Source of the DNA: JACMLD01 sp044223995
Lineage (GTDB): Bacteria > Bacteroidota > Bacteroidia > Chitinophagales > Chitinophagaceae
Length of the DNA: 64,000 nt
Direction of reading: 5' to 3'
NCBI GenBank assembly: GCA_044223995.1
Contig: JBGALE010000001.1
Location: 372,001 to 436,000, forward strand
Shown here: positions 35,593 to 43,084 of the stretch, piece after piece
How positions within the stretch are numbered: the first letter of the stretch is position 1
Layout of the letters: every line of letters starts with the position of its first letter
The notes under the pieces: generated by a model
What the model saw: only the letters and a program-made list of their open reading frames with translations
What the model was told of the DNA's origin: nothing
Databases searched by the model: none
Program-made: the position numbers and the translations under genes

Positions 35593-36201
35593 ATGCAACA
35601 ATCAAAAATACAGCTTTCGGAAGAGGAAATGCAACTGGTCCGAAACAAGGGGTGGATTTTAACAAAGCAAAAGATTACTGCAGGGGTGTACGATATTTTT
35701 GGCGGGGTTTCAGAAAAAATGCAGCAGTGGGTACAGAACAATAAAACTATACCTGCGGCCATCAACCACTTGTCAGCAAAAATTTCAAAGGGAGAACAGT
35801 ATGAATCGCTTCCCTATGTAGTGCTGGATTATCCGCGGTATTTTTCCCGGGAGGATGTGTTCGCCATCCGTACCTTTTTTTGGTGGGGAAATTATTTTAC
35901 TTCCACGCTTCATATAAAAGGCAGGTATAAAGATGAATTGATAAGGAAAATAAGAAGTGCAATAACGATGGGAAAATTCGACAACTGTTATTTGTCGCTG
36001 ACGGGTAACGAATTTGATTTTAATGTTGAAGGAAGCAGTTATCAGTTAATACAAAAAGAAAACCATCAGGCAATGGCAGCAGCCATGGTGCGTGCGTCAT
36101 TTATAAAGATCAGTACCCGTATTTCTTTCGATGAATGGAACCGCTCCGGAGAGATGCTTTGGGAATCTTTTCAGTCATACATGACAGTTAGTTGGGCTTA
36201 A
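35593..36201 (+). CDS. Uncharacterised conserved-looking protein
   Basis: 202 residues with no signal peptide or membrane segment, and no family recognised. The composition is that of a globular cytoplasmic protein with several aromatic strands (SLPYVVLDYPRYFSREDVFAIRTFFWWGNYF; SLTGNEFDFNVEGSSYQLIQKENH). Its start sits directly behind a -7 box. It converges on the START-like gene, and the two stop codons share bases of a single TTAA, so the coding regions overlap tail to tail by four bases. It is divergent from the LptF/G gene, and shares their intergenic region. No function proposed. Confidence 0.7.
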   Translation: MQQSKIQLSEEEMQLVRNKGWILTKQKITAGVYDIFGGVSEKMQQWVQNNKTIPAAINHLSAKISKGEQYESLPYVVLDYPRYFSREDVFAIRTFFWWGNYFTSTLHIKGRYKDELIRKIRSAITMGKFDNCYLSLTGNEFDFNVEGSSYQLIQKENHQAMAAAMVRASFIKISTRISFDEWNRSGEMLWESFQSYMTVSWA

Positions 36202-36578
36202 CTGCCAATACGGTGCATGAGATCCTTTACCTGGTAATCCCACAACTGACTTTGATCCTTGATTTCTTTTTTGTCAGCAAAATCATTTATTACCAAAATA
36301 GTTTGATTGGTAACTTCTGATTTTTCTATGCGAAATTCAAAGTATTCTTCTTTTGGCGCTGTTACCCAGTGAAAGCGTACAAATTTTTCTTCCTCACCTT
36401 CCAGTATTTCCGCTTTTTCTACCGCCCCATTCCATGAAAAACTAAATATGCTGTCTCTTTCGTCTACTTTATCGGCAAACCATTCCTGCAATCCGGCGGG
36501 GGTACTCAGGAATTCGTATAGGATAGAGGGGGAACATCTAACCGGGTACTCTAATGTAAATAGTTGTTTTTTGCTCAT
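36198..36578 (-). CDS. START-like domain protein (AHSA1/SRPBCC type)
   Basis: 126 residues from the Met of MSKKQLFTLEYPVRCSPSILYEFLSTPAGLQEWFADKV; upstream frame to 36683 lacks domain features. The pattern LYEFLSTPAGLQEWFAD, FSFSWNGAVEKAEIL, VRFHWV, FEFRIEKSEVTNQTILVINDFAD and a long C-terminal helix with LWDYQVKDLMHRI is the helix-grip fold of the AHSA1/START-like proteins. These bind hydrophobic ligands or, in Aha1, Hsp90. The ligand here is unknown. Confidence 0.85.
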   Translation of the reverse strand: MSKKQLFTLEYPVRCSPSILYEFLSTPAGLQEWFADKVDERDSIFSFSWNGAVEKAEILEGEEEKFVRFHWVTAPKEEYFEFRIEKSEVTNQTILVINDFADKKEIKDQSQLWDYQVKDLMHRIGS

Positions 36579-36888
36579 CACACAGTCTATTCTGTTGGTT
36601 TCGAATGGTGCAATAATAGAAAATAATTTCACGCTGCAAAATTTTACTTTATTTTTTTTTATTAAAGCGTTTTTCGGACACAAAGCCCGGAAAAAGTCAA
36701 AACAACCTGATGTACAACGGGTTACACGAGATTTATTTGGATAATTGACAACAATATGTTAAATTGCTGTTATAGGTATGTGGGTAATCACAGGTGGACG
36801 CATATAAGAAACGAACTCAATTAGCGTTTTAAGAATAAACCCTTTAAAATAAACCGTTTAAAACCAATCAATCCTTAATACCTCACCT
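36579..36888. other. Divergent intergenic region between START-like gene and rpoD
   Basis: About 310 bases with no coding frame of note. It is AT-rich, contains a nearly repeated CCTTTAAAATAAACC / CCGTTTAAAACC pair just before rpoD, and a minus-strand TATTATTG that is one mismatch from a -7 box for the START-like gene. I see no convincing promoter for rpoD and no RNA gene. Confidence 0.5.
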
Positions 36889-37764
36889 ATGAGTATGCGT
36901 CAACTAAAGATCACGAAGTCGATTACCAATCGTGAATCTCAAAGTCTTGAAAAGTACCTTCATGAAATTGGTAAGGTAGAGCTTATCAGTCCTGAAGAGG
37001 AAGTGAGGCTGGCAGGTCTTATCAAACAGGGCGATCAGCAGGCGCTTGACAAACTTACCAAAGCCAATTTAAGGTTTGTGGTATCCGTTGCCAAGCAGTA
37101 CCAAAACCAGGGCCTTTCCCTTCCTGATTTGATTAACGAAGGGAACCTCGGTTTGATAAAGGCAGCACAGCGATTCGATGAAACCCGCGGTTTCAAATTT
37201 ATTTCCTACGCAGTTTGGTGGATTCGTCAAAGCATTCTTCAGTCCCTGGCAGAACAGGCAAGGATTGTAAGGTTGCCCTTGAATAAAGTGGGCCTTACCA
37301 ATCGTATTCAAAAGGCCTTTTCGCAACTGGAACAGGAATACGAAAGGGAGCCATCTGCAGAAGAACTGGCCGAATTACTTCAACTGGAAATAGACGAAGT
37401 TTCATCCACACTCGGTATCAATGCACGGCATATCAGTATGGATACACCATTGTCTGAAGGTGAAGACAATACGCTGATAGACGTGATGGAGAACCCGAAT
37501 GCAGAAAGAACCGAAAAGCACATCGAACACGACGAGTCATTAAAACTCGAAATCGAACGTTCGCTGAAGGCGCTTACGGAAAGACAGAAAGAAGTCATCT
37601 GCTATTTCTTCGGTATTGGGGTTGATCACCCCATGAGCCTGGAAGATATCGGTGAAAGATTCAGCCTTACCCGCGAAAGGGTCCGCCAAATCAAAGACAA
37701 AGCCATTACAAAACTAAAAACTACCAATCGCTCCAGAATTTTACGCAGTTATTTAGGTTCCTGA
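36889..37764 (+). CDS. rpoD: Primary RNA polymerase sigma factor (sigma-70 family)
   Basis: 291 residues. Region 1.2 to 2 begins ESQSLEKYLHEIGKVELISPEEEVRLA; region 2 has NLRFVVSVAKQYQNQGLSLPDLINEGNLGLIKAAQRFDETRGFKFISYAVWWIRQSI, the core-binding and -10 recognition helix; region 3 follows; region 4 has LTERQKEVICYFFGIG and LEDIGERFSLTRERVRQIKDKA. Region 1.1 and the large non-conserved insert of proteobacterial RpoD are absent, as in the short primary sigma factors of Bacteroidota, which recognise TTTG and TAnnTTTG boxes. Several such boxes are found in this window, in agreement. Confidence 0.96.
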   Translation: MSMRQLKITKSITNRESQSLEKYLHEIGKVELISPEEEVRLAGLIKQGDQQALDKLTKANLRFVVSVAKQYQNQGLSLPDLINEGNLGLIKAAQRFDETRGFKFISYAVWWIRQSILQSLAEQARIVRLPLNKVGLTNRIQKAFSQLEQEYEREPSAEELAELLQLEIDEVSSTLGINARHISMDTPLSEGEDNTLIDVMENPNAERTEKHIEHDESLKLEIERSLKALTERQKEVICYFFGIGVDHPMSLEDIGERFSLTRERVRQIKDKAITKLKTTNRSRILRSYLGS

Positions 37765-37781
37765 TTTTCTTGAATCGTTAC

Positions 37782-37789
37782 TATATTTG
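37782..37789 (+). promoter_or_regulatory. -7 box between rpoD and ffh
   Basis: TATATTTG, followed by C, matches TAnnTTTG. It would start a transcript just before the hairpin at 37802-37827, so either the promoter serves a short attenuated leader of ffh or the box is fortuitous. Confidence 0.4.
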
Positions 37790-37801
37790 CAATCTCGTAA
37801 G

Positions 37802-37836
37802 AGGTGAATGTAATTTTACATTCACCTTTGTTTTTT
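37802..37836 (+). terminator. Terminator after rpoD
   Basis: AGGTGAATGTAA and TTACATTCACCT form a twelve-base perfect stem around TT (effectively a larger loop), followed by TTGTTTTTT. It lies 37 bases after the rpoD stop and 25 bases before ffh. Confidence 0.85.
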
Positions 37837-37861
37837 CAGTTGTTTAAACAAGCAGGAAATT

Positions 37862-39187
37862 ATGTTTGAATCTTTAAGTGACAAGCTGGAGTCGGCGTTT
37901 AAGCAGTTAAAGGGAGAAGGACGAATTACCGAACTCAATGTAGCCGCCACGATCAAGGAAATCCGCCGTGCATTAATTGATGCGGATGTCAATTATAAAA
38001 TAGCCAAGGAATTTACCGACAAGGTAAAGGAAAAGGCAGTTGGCGAAAAAGTTATCAACGCTATTAGCCCCGGGCAGTTACTCACAAAAATTGTAAAGGA
38101 CGAGCTGGTTGATTTGATGGGAACCACCGAAAGTGAATTTTCGGTAAAGGGAAACCCGGCTGTCATACTCATAGCAGGCTTGCAGGGTTCTGGTAAAACA
38201 ACTTTCAGTGGTAAACTTGCCAATTACCTGAAAACAAAAAAGGGATTGTCGCCCATGCTGGTTGCTGCAGATATTTACCGTCCTGCGGCTATTGACCAGT
38301 TAAAAGTTTTGGGTAGCCAAATCAATATCGACGTATACGCGGAACCGGATAATAAAGACGCGGTCTCTATAGCGACTAACGCTATTAAAGAGGCAAGAAG
38401 TAAAAATAAAAATGTACTTATCATTGATACGGCGGGTCGCCTGGCCATTGATGAAGTGATGATGAACGAAGTGGCGGCAGTAAAATCTGCCGTTAATCCC
38501 AACGAGATCCTTTTTGTAGTGGATGCTATGACCGGCCAGGATGCGGTCAACACTGCTAAGGCATTTAATGAAAAACTCGATTTCAGCGGCGTAGTGCTCA
38601 CCAAAATGGACGGTGATACGCGTGGTGGTGCGGCCCTCTCGATCAGATACACCGTGAACAAGCCCATTAAGTTCATCAGCAGCGGCGAAAAAATGGAAAC
38701 CCTGGATGTTTTTTACCCGGAAAGGATGGCGCAGCGGATATTGGGTATGGGTGATATTACTTCGCTGGTGGAAAAGGCACAGGAGCAGTTTAACGAAGCG
38801 GAGGCCAGGAAGCTTGAGAAAAAAATCAGGAAGAACCAGTTTGATTTTGAAGATTTTAAACAGCAGCTCGGACAGATAAAGAAGATGGGTAATATCAAGG
38901 ATCTGATGGGCATGATACCAGGCGTGGGAAAAGCAATTAAAGACGTAGATATCAGTGACGATGCTTTTAAAGGCATTGAAGCCATGATAAATTCAATGAC
39001 ACCTTTCGAAAGAGCCAATCCCGATGTTATTGACCAAAAACGCAGGAAAAGAATAGCCAGGGGCAGTGGTAAAGAACTGGATGAGGTAAACGCCTTTATG
39101 AAGCAGTTTGAGCAGATGAAACAGATGATGAAAATGATGAACAAAATGCCAATGGGAGGGCGGATGCCAGGCATTGGGAAGCGGTAG
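37862..39187 (+). CDS. ffh: Signal recognition particle GTPase (Ffh)
   Basis: 441 residues. The N domain (1-90) starts MFESLSDKLESAFKQLKGEGRITE. The G domain has GLQGSGKTTFSGKLA (P-loop), DIYRPAAIDQL, IDTAGRL, and TKMDGDTRGGAALS. The Met-rich M domain starts at about 325 and ends in a flexible MMKMMNKMPMGG tail; MIPGVGK and ERANPDVIDQKRRKRIARGSG match the 4.5S-RNA-binding region. Ffh with 4.5S RNA binds signal sequences at the ribosome and delivers them to FtsY. Length is typical. Confidence 0.97.
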   Translation: MFESLSDKLESAFKQLKGEGRITELNVAATIKEIRRALIDADVNYKIAKEFTDKVKEKAVGEKVINAISPGQLLTKIVKDELVDLMGTTESEFSVKGNPAVILIAGLQGSGKTTFSGKLANYLKTKKGLSPMLVAADIYRPAAIDQLKVLGSQINIDVYAEPDNKDAVSIATNAIKEARSKNKNVLIIDTAGRLAIDEVMMNEVAAVKSAVNPNEILFVVDAMTGQDAVNTAKAFNEKLDFSGVVLTKMDGDTRGGAALSIRYTVNKPIKFISSGEKMETLDVFYPERMAQRILGMGDITSLVEKAQEQFNEAEARKLEKKIRKNQFDFEDFKQQLGQIKKMGNIKDLMGMIPGVGKAIKDVDISDDAFKGIEAMINSMTPFERANPDVIDQKRRKRIARGSGKELDEVNAFMKQFEQMKQMMKMMNKMPMGGRMPGIGKR

Positions 39188-39279
39188 CCTTTAATGGATT
39201 TTTAATAAAACCTGCCGTTTGTAAAAATTTTGTCAACTTATTTCAACAAAATGCGAAAGCAATTCAATCAATTATTATA

Positions 39280-39310
39280 TTTGGAAAATTATAAAGGATA
39301 GCTATTTTTG
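39280..39310 (+). promoter_or_regulatory. Bacteroidota promoter of rpsP
   Basis: TTTG (39280-39283), 19 bases, then TATTTTTG (39303-39310): a full match to the Bacteroidota -33/-7 consensus with its usual spacing. The leader to the rpsP ATG would be about 50 bases. Confidence 0.75.
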
Positions 39311-39366
39311 CAATCCATTTTGTATCGTTAACCCTATTTCTTAACGCATTTAAATGTCTATTTAAG

Positions 39367-39828
39367 ATGCCTGTAAAAATGAGACTCCAGCGCCACGGGT
39401 CTAAAAAAAGGCCATTTTACTTTATTGTAGTGGCTGATGCTCGCGCACCCAGAGATGGTAAGTTTATTTCAAAAATCGGTACTTACAACCCGCTTACAGT
39501 TCCCGCAACTATTCAGTTAGATCGCCAGAGAGCATTGGATTGGCTGCACAAAGGTGCACAGCCAACTGATACTGTTCGCCGCATCCTGTCATTTAAGGGT
39601 GTGCTTTACCTGAAACACCTGTTGCGTGGTGTAAAGCTTGGTTTGTTTGATGATGTTACTGCTATGCAGAAGTTTGAAGTATGGCACAAAGAACATGAGG
39701 CCCAGATTAAAAAACGCCAGGAAGAAAACCGTCGTTCCAATCCACGTGGTGGTGGAAGAAGGCCACAAGGTGGCGCTCCTTACCGTCGCCCGCAGGCAAG
39801 AACGGAAGGTGGTCCTGCCGCTGAATAA
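39367..39828 (+). CDS. rpsP: 30S ribosomal protein S16 with basic C-terminal extension
   Basis: 153 residues. The first 85 residues are S16 (KMRLQRHGSKKRPFYFIVVADAR, DGKFISKIGTYNPL, LDRQRALDWLHKGAQPTDTV). Typical S16 ends near residue 80-90; here about 65 more residues follow, a charged helix and then a Gly/Arg/Pro-rich tail (RRSNPRGGGRRPQGGAPYRR) expected to be disordered and RNA-binding. S16 is needed for 30S assembly. rimM follows after a hairpin; trmD, the usual third gene, is elsewhere in the window. Confidence 0.96.
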   Translation: MPVKMRLQRHGSKKRPFYFIVVADARAPRDGKFISKIGTYNPLTVPATIQLDRQRALDWLHKGAQPTDTVRRILSFKGVLYLKHLLRGVKLGLFDDVTAMQKFEVWHKEHEAQIKKRQEENRRSNPRGGGRRPQGGAPYRRPQARTEGGPAAE

Positions 39829-39851
39829 ACAATCTCACATTACCATGATAG

Positions 39852-39880
39852 AATCCCGGGGTTTTGCTTCGGGATTTTTT
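39852..39880 (+). terminator. Hairpin with T tract between rpsP and rimM
   Basis: AATCCCG and CGGGATT form a seven-base stem around an eleven-base loop, followed by TTTTAT. It could terminate or attenuate between rpsP and rimM. Confidence 0.65.
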
Positions 39881-39908
39881 ATTGAATTGAATTTATTTTT
39901 GTCAACGC

Positions 39909-40424
39909 ATGACCAATTATTGCAGCATAGGAAAACTGGTGGCCACATTTGGTGTAAAAGGCGAGTTGCTGCTGCAGCACCACCTGGGTAAGAAAACTTC
40001 TCTAAAGGGGTTGGAAGTAATTTTTATCGAAATAAAAAAAGGTGAAATGCTTCCCTATTTCATACAGTCGGCTAAAATAAAAAGTGAACAGGAGATATAT
40101 CTCAAACTGGAAGGAATCGATAACAGGGAAAATGCACAAAAGCTCACGCAAAAAGAAACCTGGCTCACCGAGGAAGCATTTCATAAATATTCTGCAAAGT
40201 CAGCACCAATTTCCCTGCTGGGCTTTCATGTCATCAACGATGGGGAAGATCTTGGTGAAGTACTGGAAGTCATCGAACAGCCACACCAGTTGTTGCTCCG
40301 CATTGATTACGAGGGTAAGGAAGCGCTTATACCCGTGCATGAAGAGATACTGGAAAAAATTGACAAGAGAAAAAAGCAAGTTCACCTGTCCCTGCCGGAA
40401 GGGCTGCTGGATATTTATAAATAA
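39909..40424 (+). CDS. rimM: Ribosome maturation factor RimM
   Basis: 171 residues. The N-terminal RimM domain starts YCSIGKLVATFGVKGELLLQHHLG and has the family strand LKLEGIDNRENAQKLTQKETWL; the PRC-barrel C-terminal domain contains LLGFHVINDGEDLGEVLEVIEQPHQLLLRI and ALIPVHEEILEKIDKRKKQVHLSLPEGLLDIY. RimM assists maturation of the 30S head, with S19 and S13. It follows rpsP after 80 bases that contain a hairpin. Confidence 0.95.
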   Translation: MTNYCSIGKLVATFGVKGELLLQHHLGKKTSLKGLEVIFIEIKKGEMLPYFIQSAKIKSEQEIYLKLEGIDNRENAQKLTQKETWLTEEAFHKYSAKSAPISLLGFHVINDGEDLGEVLEVIEQPHQLLLRIDYEGKEALIPVHEEILEKIDKRKKQVHLSLPEGLLDIYK

Positions 40425-40434
40425 TGCAGCAAAA

Positions 40435-40525
40435 TTTGGAGTTTGGGATTTGATATTGGAAAATTTAAACTTATCTCCTATATCGTACAACTTATTATTC
40501 ACCATCCACCTTTTACCTTCCACCT
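40435..40525 (-). repeat. Degenerate heptad array, copy 2
   Basis: Read on the minus strand, ACC-phased plus-strand positions 40501, 40508, 40515 and 40522 give heptads of type NNNRRGT (such as aagaggt, ggaaggt, aaaaggt); after a linker, plus-strand TTTGGAG, TTTGGGA, TTTGATA give heptads of type NNCCAAA. This is the same two-part order as the array at 52687-52842, in opposite orientation. It lies between two convergent genes. Confidence 0.7.
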
Positions 40526-40546
40526 CTTAGCCCTCTGTTCTTTCTA

Positions 40547-41023
40547 TTACTTATTCTCCGAACGGATAAAATCTGCGAGCAATTTCATCCGATAATAAAG
40601 ATTGCTGATCATCAGTGACATATTGTTCTTCACTTTTTCCACGGAACCATTATTCATCTTCTTGATAGTTTTCAGTTCTTCGATTTTTTCATCAATCTTG
40701 TCCACCAGTTTTTCAGCCGTCCAGCCACTGTACCTTCTATTCCTTTCATCGTAAATATGATAAGGCTCAATGGTGCCGGGTCTTAATTTCTTAAAGGTGA
40801 AATTAGCAGTAATCGCCTGCTTGATGGCTTCATTGCTGAGCAGGTCGATCATCACATCGTAGGATGCATTGTTGAGAAAACCATTTTTAAAAACATTCAG
40901 GTTGTTTTGCAGTTCACGTATCACCTGTTTTTTGTGTACATCGTTGGTCGATGATTTTTTCTGAAGAAATGCGATGAGATCCTTCAGTGGCCCGATGCCA
41001 GTCTTTAGCCATTCCATTTGCAT
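40547..41023 (-). CDS. Uncharacterised helical protein
   Basis: 158 residues without signal or membrane segment; no family recognised. Mostly helical and rich in Lys, Asn and Glu (GPLKDLIAFLQKKSS; KKQVIRELQNNLNVF; AEKLVDKIDEKIEELKTIKK). It is convergent with rimM, from which a repeat array separates it, and divergent from dinB by 109 bases. No function proposed. Confidence 0.6.
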   Translation of the reverse strand: MQMEWLKTGIGPLKDLIAFLQKKSSTNDVHKKQVIRELQNNLNVFKNGFLNNASYDVMIDLLSNEAIKQAITANFTFKKLRPGTIEPYHIYDERNRRYSGWTAEKLVDKIDEKIEELKTIKKMNNGSVEKVKNNMSLMISNLYYRMKLLADFIRSENK

Positions 41024-41132
41024 CCTTAAAATTAATGGTTTTGGTCATGAAAGTTCACCGGTAAAATCCCTGGAGCCCGGTTTCGAAAGGGCGGGACTTT
41101 TCCCGAATAACCTTTGTAACTTAGTTTCCCCG

Positions 41133-42281
41133 ATGTCAGCCGAATCACAACGAATTATCGCCCATTTTGATCTCGATTCTTTTTTTGTAAGCGTCGAAGT
41201 GATCAACAATCCCTCGTTAAAGGGGAAACCTGTCATCGTGGGCGGGCGTGAATGGGGCGTAGTGGCAGCCTGCAGCTATGAGGCAAGGAAATACGGCATT
41301 CATTCTGCGATGCCCATACAAAAAGCGAAGCGTCTTTGCCCGGATGCTATCATTGTTGGCGGCAGCCGGGGCGAGTACAGCAGGTTCAGCCGGTGGGTGA
41401 CAGAAATTGTTGAGGCCGAAGCACCGGTATTTGAGAAGGCATCGATTGATGAATTTTATCTTGACCTGACCGGGATGGATAAATACTTTAATCCTTTTGA
41501 ATGGACAAAGAAGCTTCGTGAAAAAATAATTAATGAAACAAAACTGCCGATTTCATTCGGCCTTGCCTCCAATAAAATGGTGGCAAAGATGGCCACCAAC
41601 GAAGCTAAGCCCAATGGTTTTATGTGGGTTCCTTTTGGCAGGGAAACAGATTTCCTTGATCCGCTGAAAGTAGATAAAATACCCGGTGTGGGCGATCATA
41701 CATTCCGTTCACTCCTGCAGGTGGGCATTGAAACCATTCGGGAATTACGGGAAGCCAAACCCGAAATGCTGGAGCGCTACCTGGGCAATTATGGCCTCGA
41801 CCTCTGGCACAGGGCGCATGGCCGCCATACCAGTGAAGTGGCTTCTTACCATGAAACAAAATCTGTCAGTACGGAAAATACCTTTGATCAAAACAAAACT
41901 GATATCGGTTTCCTGATGACGGAATTGGTGCGAATGACAGAAAAGATTGCATTTGAATTGCGTCAGGAAAATAAAATGGCCGGTTGTGTTTCTGTAAAAA
42001 TCAGGTACCCCGATTTTGAAACCACTTCACGTCAAACAACTATCCCGTATACTTTTTATGATGATGAACTGATACCGGTGGCAAAGGATCTTTTTCATAA
42101 ATTGTACCGCAAGGGCCAGCCTGTTCGCCTGATGGGCGTGCGCCTGAGTGAACTGACCAATGAAGCCGTGCAAACCAACCTGTTTACCGACACACAAAAG
42201 AAGGCGGGGCTGTATAAAGCTATTGATGATGTGAAAAACCGCTTTGGCAAAGGGTTCCTGACAAAAGCCACGGGAAAATAA
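41133..42281 (+). CDS. dinB: DNA polymerase IV
   Basis: 382 residues from the Met of MSAESQRIIAHFDLDSFFVSVE; a longer frame upstream would overlap the divergent gene. Y-family motifs are present: FDLDSFFVSVE (first metal Asp), CSYEARKYGI (the YxAR nucleotide site), EKASIDEFYLDLTG (catalytic Asp-Glu), the helix-hairpin-helix KIPGVGDHTF, and a little-finger domain. Near the end QTNLF fits the beta-clamp-binding QxxLF. The enzyme copies past damage with low fidelity. No LexA site was recognised upstream. Confidence 0.95.
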   Translation: MSAESQRIIAHFDLDSFFVSVEVINNPSLKGKPVIVGGREWGVVAACSYEARKYGIHSAMPIQKAKRLCPDAIIVGGSRGEYSRFSRWVTEIVEAEAPVFEKASIDEFYLDLTGMDKYFNPFEWTKKLREKIINETKLPISFGLASNKMVAKMATNEAKPNGFMWVPFGRETDFLDPLKVDKIPGVGDHTFRSLLQVGIETIRELREAKPEMLERYLGNYGLDLWHRAHGRHTSEVASYHETKSVSTENTFDQNKTDIGFLMTELVRMTEKIAFELRQENKMAGCVSVKIRYPDFETTSRQTTIPYTFYDDELIPVAKDLFHKLYRKGQPVRLMGVRLSELTNEAVQTNLFTDTQKKAGLYKAIDDVKNRFGKGFLTKATGK

Positions 42282-42312
42282 ATTTTAGTCTATCTGTTTG
42301 GTAGGGAAGTAA

Positions 42313-42320
42313 TATATTTG
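42313..42320 (+). promoter_or_regulatory. -7 box upstream of the peroxiredoxin gene
   Basis: TATATTTG followed by AC, 33 bases before the ATG, fits TAnnTTTG. TTTG at 42297-42300 is only 12 bases upstream, closer than the usual spacing. Confidence 0.45.
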
Positions 42321-42353
42321 ACATCCGATTTATCAACTTTTAAATTTTTTCAT

Positions 42354-42992
42354 ATGAGTTTACGACTTGGAGACATCGCTCCCAACTTTAAGGCAAAAAC
42401 AACTGCAGGCGACATCGATTTTTACGAATACCTCGGTAATGGATGGGGAATATTATTTTCTCACCCTGCTGATTACACACCTGTATGTACCACTGAACTC
42501 GGAAAAACAGCATTGCTGCAGGAAGAGTTTGTAAAACGCAACGTAAAAGTGCTGGCAGTAAGCGTTGACCCGCTTGACAAACATGTTGGCTGGATCAAAG
42601 ACATTAATGAAACCCAACATGTATCTGTTGGTTTTCCTATTATCGCCGACGACGATAAAAACGTGGCCACTTTGTATGATATGATCCACCCGAATGCATC
42701 AGAGACTTTCACCGTGCGTTCATTATTTGTAATTGGGCCGGATAAAAAAGTGAAACTGATGATTACCTATCCGGCTTCCACCGGAAGAAATTTCCATGAA
42801 GTACTGCGCGTGGTAGATTCACTGCAGCTAACAGCCGGTTATAGTGTGGCCACTCCAGCCGACTGGAAACAGGGAGAAGATGTAATTGTGGTTCCTGCAG
42901 TTTCTACGGAAGATGCCATTAAAAAATTCCCCAAGGGTGTAAAAGTGGTAAAGCCCTACCTGCGTTATACACCGCAGCCAAACGTTGATTAA
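42354..42992 (+). CDS. 1-Cys (Prx6-type) peroxiredoxin
   Basis: 212 residues from the Met of MSLRLGDIAPNFKAKTTAGD. FSHPADYTPVCTTELG carries the peroxidatic Cys (C45) with the active-site Pro and Thr, and the C-terminal dimerisation domain TPADWKQGEDVIVVPAVSTEDA is the Prx6 hallmark. It reduces peroxides and has no clear resolving Cys. It is monocistronic, flanked by a -7 box and a terminator. Confidence 0.94.
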   Translation: MSLRLGDIAPNFKAKTTAGDIDFYEYLGNGWGILFSHPADYTPVCTTELGKTALLQEEFVKRNVKVLAVSVDPLDKHVGWIKDINETQHVSVGFPIIADDDKNVATLYDMIHPNASETFTVRSLFVIGPDKKVKLMITYPASTGRNFHEVLRVVDSLQLTAGYSVATPADWKQGEDVIVVPAVSTEDAIKKFPKGVKVVKPYLRYTPQPNVD

Positions 42993-43013
42993 TTGACCCT
43001 GAATAAAATGACA

Positions 43014-43045
43014 GAGAAAGAGCCACTGGCTCTTTTTCTTTTTTA
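43014..43045 (+). terminator. Intrinsic terminator after the peroxiredoxin gene
   Basis: AAAGAGCC and GGCTCTTT pair around ACT, with the outer AG/CT extending the stem and a T-rich tail. It lies about 20 bases after the stop. Confidence 0.85.
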
Positions 43046-43084
43046 ATGATGTTCCGATTGCTTAATTTTCAAAAAATAACTGTT

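Noticed and set aside
35555..35665. N-terminal extension of the LptF/G permease
   Set aside because: It would overlap the divergent gene's start and has no resemblance to the family; the GTG at 35554 gives the normal N-terminus.
36721..36745. Promoter for rpoD near TTATTTGGATAATTG
   Set aside because: The pattern lacks the TA-two-base-TTTG spacing and has no partner -33 box.
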